DNA of 30,703 nt, from positions 1 to 30,703 of IMG/VR virus record IMGVR_UViG_3300043438_000156. One strand, 5' to 3'. This DNA comes from a virus. Below are positions 27,467-30,703 of this stretch, in pieces; position 1 is the first letter of the stretch, and every line of letters starts with the position of its first letter. The notes beneath the pieces were generated by a model. It saw only the letters and a program-made list of their open reading frames with translations, did not search any database and was not told the origin of the DNA. The position numbers and the translations under genes were made by a program.

Positions 27467-27855
27467 TAGACCGCCGTTGCGTTACCAATAATGCGGTAAG
27501 AGTTAGCAGCAACACAGACAACAGAAACAGCGTCATAGCGAGTACCGATTGCGTAAGCGGTTCCTGCGGTTCCTCGACCATTTATAGTAGTGGCGGTTCC
27601 GTCGCGGGTGATTGTCACGGTTCCAGCTCCGTCTTGGAGAATGTCGATTCTTTCGCCCGGCTGGAAAGCGGTGGCGGTTCCAATAGTCACGGTCACGGCT
27701 GAAGCTGCGGTGAAGACTAAAGTTTCGTAGCGGTCAGCCGGAAGAACGGTATAGGCGGTTGCGGTGCTAGTGGCAAGATTTACTTCGTTGCTCAGGTATA
27801 GATTTACGTCTGCGGCAGCTAGGACTTCTCCAGCGGTAAAGGTTTTTCTAGGCAT
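27466..27855 (-). CDS. Tail fibre/spike N-terminal-type protein (129 aa)
   Basis: A 129-residue protein opening PRKTFTAGEVLAAADVNLYL, the common start of phage fibre proteins, followed by a Thr/Val/Ala-rich beta part ('TLVFTAASAVTVTIG', 'GERIDILQDGAGTVTITRDG'). It probably links the distal tail to the kelch fibre encoded next. The start ATG 27855 follows a short gap after the distal tail gene. Confidence 0.65.
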   Translation of the reverse strand: MPRKTFTAGEVLAAADVNLYLSNEVNLATSTATAYTVLPADRYETLVFTAASAVTVTIGTATAFQPGERIDILQDGAGTVTITRDGTATTINGRGTAGTAYAIGTRYDAVSVVCVAANSYRIIGNATAV

Positions 27856-27881
27856 TATTTTCCTTATGTCTTTCTTCTATT

Positions 27882-29129
27882 TTACTCGTAAGCAAGGCGG
27901 TCGTCGTCTAGGACACCCAAAACTGCGTCATCTAGGATAAAGATTGCGAAGTCTAGGCGCTCCAAGCTGAAGGTAATGTTCTTGCTATTGGTATCCCAGC
28001 TATTGTTTATACCGATTACCCGACAATACTGCTCGATAGCCGGGGGAACTTCAGAAGGTAAGAACTTGACTTGAACAATGTCGCCGATTTCTAAGTCTAG
28101 AACTAGGTTCTGTTGCTCGGTCGAAATGTTGTCTAGCGATACGGTCACGGTTTCGAATCGGTATTGTGGCTCTTTGAATCTCTGTAGCAAGAAGTCAGAT
28201 AGGAACTGAAGGTCGCTAGCGTTTTGAACTAATAGCCCAGACTTGTCGTAGGCGCGAACACCATATAGAGCTTGACTATCTAGGTCTTCTGCGAATCCTT
28301 CTTCTGGAATAGCTTCGTCATTCTGTAGGAAAACGCGGTTGTAAAGATTCTCAGAACCGTAAACAATGTTCACGTCAATAAATGGAACGGCAGTAAGAAG
28401 CGGGTCAACGCTTGTGTTAGCGAAGACTACGTCGATAACGTTCGGGACGGAGTTTCTTTCCCTAAAGACTACGTTGCCTTCTCGAGAAATAAAGATAGTT
28501 CCGAACTCGCTTGTTTCTACAAGCTGGAGATAGCTAAGTGTTCCCGTGCCTTCGTTCACTACTGAATCGAGCATAAGAGTATTACCCGGGTCTATCTCTC
28601 TTCTATCTTCCGGCCAGCTAACTTCAGGAAGGTTTAGAACGCGTTCAATTCTTGCTCCAGACAATTCGCTCGGCGGCACTACTTCATCTAGGGAAGAGTT
28701 AGCTAGAACTGAGAATGCGTCCGAAACTGCGATTGAAACAACGGACTTCTTTCCCGGTTCGTACTGAATGTCGAAGTCGTCAATAAAGCCGTTGAAGACT
28801 GGATAATTGTTTGAGCTAATCACAACTTCACGTCGGGGAATAAGCTGCCCGTAATACAATCCGTTTTCGTAGAGCGGGTCAAAGAGTCGGTCGAAGTTAT
28901 CGACGGTGATTGTTGCGATACCTGCGTCTATGCGGTCGAGAGCTTGGGACTTTCCTCGACGGATAGCCACGGAAACAAGACGGGAAGAGATGTCAAAGAG
29001 TTTCGTTCCGCCTAGCGTGTAATCCGTATTGTCAAGAACGCCTTTTACTGCGTCGTCAAGTCGAAAAGCGAACGGGTCGTTTCCACCTAAGTCAAGACCA
29101 AGTTCTACCTTTAGAGCTGGGGCTGCCAT
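27882..29129 (-). CDS. Distal/minor tail protein
   Basis: A 415-residue protein immediately after the tape measure (TAATG at 29129), where siphophages encode distal tail or baseplate hub proteins. 'VSVAIRRGKSQALDRIDAGIATITVDNFDRLFDP' (about 52-85, key parts RRGKS and TVDN) is typical of actinophage minor tail proteins. The segment FRLDDAVKGVLD near residue 22 recurs as FILDDAVLGVLDDDRLAYE at the C-terminus. The role in host contact is inferred from position. Confidence 0.8.
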   Translation of the reverse strand: MAAPALKVELGLDLGGNDPFAFRLDDAVKGVLDNTDYTLGGTKLFDISSRLVSVAIRRGKSQALDRIDAGIATITVDNFDRLFDPLYENGLYYGQLIPRREVVISSNNYPVFNGFIDDFDIQYEPGKKSVVSIAVSDAFSVLANSSLDEVVPPSELSGARIERVLNLPEVSWPEDRREIDPGNTLMLDSVVNEGTGTLSYLQLVETSEFGTIFISREGNVVFRERNSVPNVIDVVFANTSVDPLLTAVPFIDVNIVYGSENLYNRVFLQNDEAIPEEGFAEDLDSQALYGVRAYDKSGLLVQNASDLQFLSDFLLQRFKEPQYRFETVTVSLDNISTEQQNLVLDLEIGDIVQVKFLPSEVPPAIEQYCRVIGINNSWDTNSKNITFSLERLDFAIFILDDAVLGVLDDDRLAYE

Positions 29130-30703
29130 TACGCACCCTGCCAGACCGCGCCTGAAGTTCTTTCGTAAGCCTTGATAGCGTCAACGATTGCTTTTCCAAT
29201 AGTCGCTCCGGAACCGACTCCACCTTCTACATTTATGTTGTAAACGCTTTGCTGAGTTGTGTTATTGAATCTGGACTGGGTTCCGGTCATACCGATTTCG
29301 GAACCTAGAGTCTGGATTTCTCCGAAGCCCGCGTTTATTCGTCCGAGCGCGTCCGCTCCCCCAGCTACTAGCCCTGCCGCTAGACGTGCGCCCGCAACTG
29401 GCCCAGCCGAAATTACTTGCTGAAGTAGTGCCGGGTCTAGTCCCATAGAAGCTAGCTTGGTAATGTTTCCTGAGAAAGACTTTACCCGGGCTAGGAGCTT
29501 GTCCATATTTCGAATAATTGAATCAGTCGAACCGCCTAGCTCGGGAAGGCTAAAAGCTCCAACGATTGAGTCTTTGATACTAGAGAATATGCTAGTGACT
29601 GAATCGCTAAAGGACTTGTAAATTCTTTCGCGTTCGTCCGTAGCTGCTTTTTCTGAAGCAATAAGTTCATCACGTTTTCTATCCGCTTCTTGTTGGTCGG
29701 CTAGGATTTGGGCGTTAGTTGCTTCGGTCTGAGCTTTGATTTCTGCGATACCCGCGGCGGTCTTGTTGAACTTATTTTGAGTCTTAGTAGCTAGAGCTGT
29801 GTTGCCTTGTGCGATTTTCTTAGCTGTTGCTAATCCCTTAGTTCCGCCTAGAAGGTCTGCCGCCAATCCTTCGGAGATACCGCTCTTAGTAGTTAGTTTG
29901 GTAAATAGTTTTTGATTTTTTACCGCTGCGTTTAGAGTTTGAGCATAAGTCTTTTGTTGAGCACCGGCATTTTTATTATTTAGGTCTGGTGTAATAACGC
30001 TCGGAGTAAAAGCGGCAACTTTAGCGTCGAAGTTTGAACCGCCAAAAGAATCTGCTATGTCGCTAGCAGAACGTCGTGGAAGCGGAGCAACAGAAACCGC
30101 AGAATTGAATTTATTTATAGCGTCTGTCGCTACACCGTATTTACCAGCTGCCCATTCTGCGTCTTTTCCAGAATTTAGAACCGCTGTTCCAAAGCTGGTA
30201 ACGACTGGCGTAGTTTTTCGATAAGAACTGTCTACTTCAGTTGCGCCTTGAATTATGAATCCCAAAGCAACAACGAACGCGCCTATTCCCGTGGTAATCA
30301 AAGCAGCTCTGAATAATTTCAAAGCTCCAGTAGCGGCACCAACAACTCCAGTAGTTGCTCCAAATGTTGCGTTTAGAATTACAGCGGCAGCATTGTAAAG
30401 ACCAACCGCAACTTTACCTAAGTTGTAAGCGGTGTTTAGAAGATAAATACCCGTGACGACTTTGATAATCGCTTCAGCGTTTTGAACTAGGAAAATAAAA
30501 ACGTCTGAAATTGTTTTAGCGAATGCTTTTAGGTCTACCGATTCAAGCGCCGCTTTTAGCTTGGAACCGATTTCTGGAGCAAGCTCTCGGAACGCGGTAA
30601 TCATTTCCGTTACGGCTGGCATAACTACAACGCCGATTTCTTCGCTTAGGTTCTCTAGCTCGATTCCTAGAAGTTCAATCTGCCCGGCGAAGGTCTGAGC
30701 GTA
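29129..30703 (-). CDS. Tail tape measure protein, C-terminal part (continues from 1-763)
   Basis: The remainder of the tape measure protein; the first 27 codons (30703-30623) repeat those at 127-47. It contains a membrane-like segment ('LFRAALITTGIGAFVVALGFII', abbreviated) that may enter the host membrane, a Lys/Gln-rich helical region and a C-terminal 'NINVEGGVGSGATIGKAIVDAIKAYERT'-type end common in actinophage tape measures (motif YNINVEGGVG). The stop TAA overlaps the distal tail gene start. Confidence 0.9.
   Translation of the reverse strand, partial: YAQTFAGQIELLGIELENLSEEIGVVVMPAVTEMITAFRELAPEIGSKLKAALESVDLKAFAKTISDVFIFLVQNAEAIIKVVTGIYLLNTAYNLGKVAVGLYNAAAVILNATFGATTGVVGAATGALKLFRAALITTGIGAFVVALGFIIQGATEVDSSYRKTTPVVTSFGTAVLNSGKDAEWAAGKYGVATDAINKFNSAVSVAPLPRRSASDIADSFGGSNFDAKVAAFTPSVITPDLNNKNAGAQQKTYAQTLNAAVKNQKLFTKLTTKSGISEGLAADLLGGTKGLATAKKIAQGNTALATKTQNKFNKTAAGIAEIKAQTEATNAQILADQQEADRKRDELIASEKAATDERERIYKSFSDSVTSIFSSIKDSIVGAFSLPELGGSTDSIIRNMDKLLARVKSFSGNITKLASMGLDPALLQQVISAGPVAGARLAAGLVAGGADALGRINAGFGEIQTLGSEIGMTGTQSRFNNTTQQSVYNINVEGGVGSGATIGKAIVDAIKAYERTSGAVWQGA
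30577..30703. repeat. Terminal direct repeat, right copy (assembly overlap)
   Basis: Identical to bases 1-127; see the left copy. Counting it once gives a 30576-bp circle. Confidence 0.95.

Overview
This window is one complete, circularly assembled phage genome of about 30.58 kb. The first 127 bases (1-127) are repeated exactly as the last 127 (30577-30703), and the tape-measure gene runs in frame across that junction. An exact 127-base overlap is what a k-mer assembler leaves on a circular or circularly permuted molecule, so it is not a biological repeat. The gene set is that of a small siphovirus: HK97-type head, long non-contractile tail and no visible lysogeny genes. The host is probably an actinobacterium, because the genome carries a WhiB-like Fe-S protein (a family confined to Actinobacteria and their phages) and an actinophage-type gene order. 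The moderate GC content, pelagic-phage-type kelch fibre and metagenome-style overlap suggest an aquatic, perhaps freshwater, host; that part is inference.

All genes but one lie on the minus strand, so the map reads from high to low coordinates. Starting from the divergent point at about 24.2 kb, the early/replication block (24.2 to 19.2 kb) encodes a YqaJ-type exonuclease, an ERF-like annealing protein, small zinc-binding and HNH proteins, a PD-(D/E)XK nuclease, a winged-helix replication initiator with a helicase-loader-like partner, SSB and RusA. An intergenic region with three repeats at exact 20-bp spacing follows (19.0-19.2 kb). Next comes a run of very small genes (18.8 to 16.3 kb), several sharing one G-x3-E-R-type motif, then a metallophosphoesterase, zinc-ribbon and HNH proteins, a ParB-like protein and a Mom-family DNA modification gene (13.4-12.6 kb). 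The late block follows: TerS, TerL, small membrane protein, portal, decoration-like protein, protease fusion, major capsid, a three-gene sugar island, connector, tail terminator, tail tube, frameshifted tail chaperones, tape measure, distal tail, fibres with a six-repeat kelch propeller, and a lysis cassette ending at 24.5 kb. The WhiB-like gene (24241-24522) is the only plus-strand gene.

The most striking feature is a 76-nt glycine-tRNA-like sequence (12624-12699, minus strand) lying wholly inside the 3' end of the mom-like reading frame. It folds into a full cloverleaf with anticodon UCC, U73, encoded CCA and the bacterial glycine identity elements. It lacks the features a translating tRNA needs: U8, G18-G19 and U55, with GUGC in place of T-psi-C. 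Those are the changes known in staphylococcal non-proteogenic tRNA-Gly, which feeds glycine to GNAT-fold Fem transferases for the cell wall. Mu Mom is a GNAT-fold enzyme that adds a glycinamide-type group to adenine, and its donor is not firmly established. The sequence therefore suggests that the phage encodes enzyme and glycine carrier in one transcript. This is a hypothesis, but it is specific and testable.

Other notable points are a CCCAAAA -1 frameshift site in the tail chaperones, an HNH gene with no ATG/GTG/TTG start (probable ATT), a protease with a long N-terminal extension and an internal start, and a glycosylation island beside the major capsid gene.
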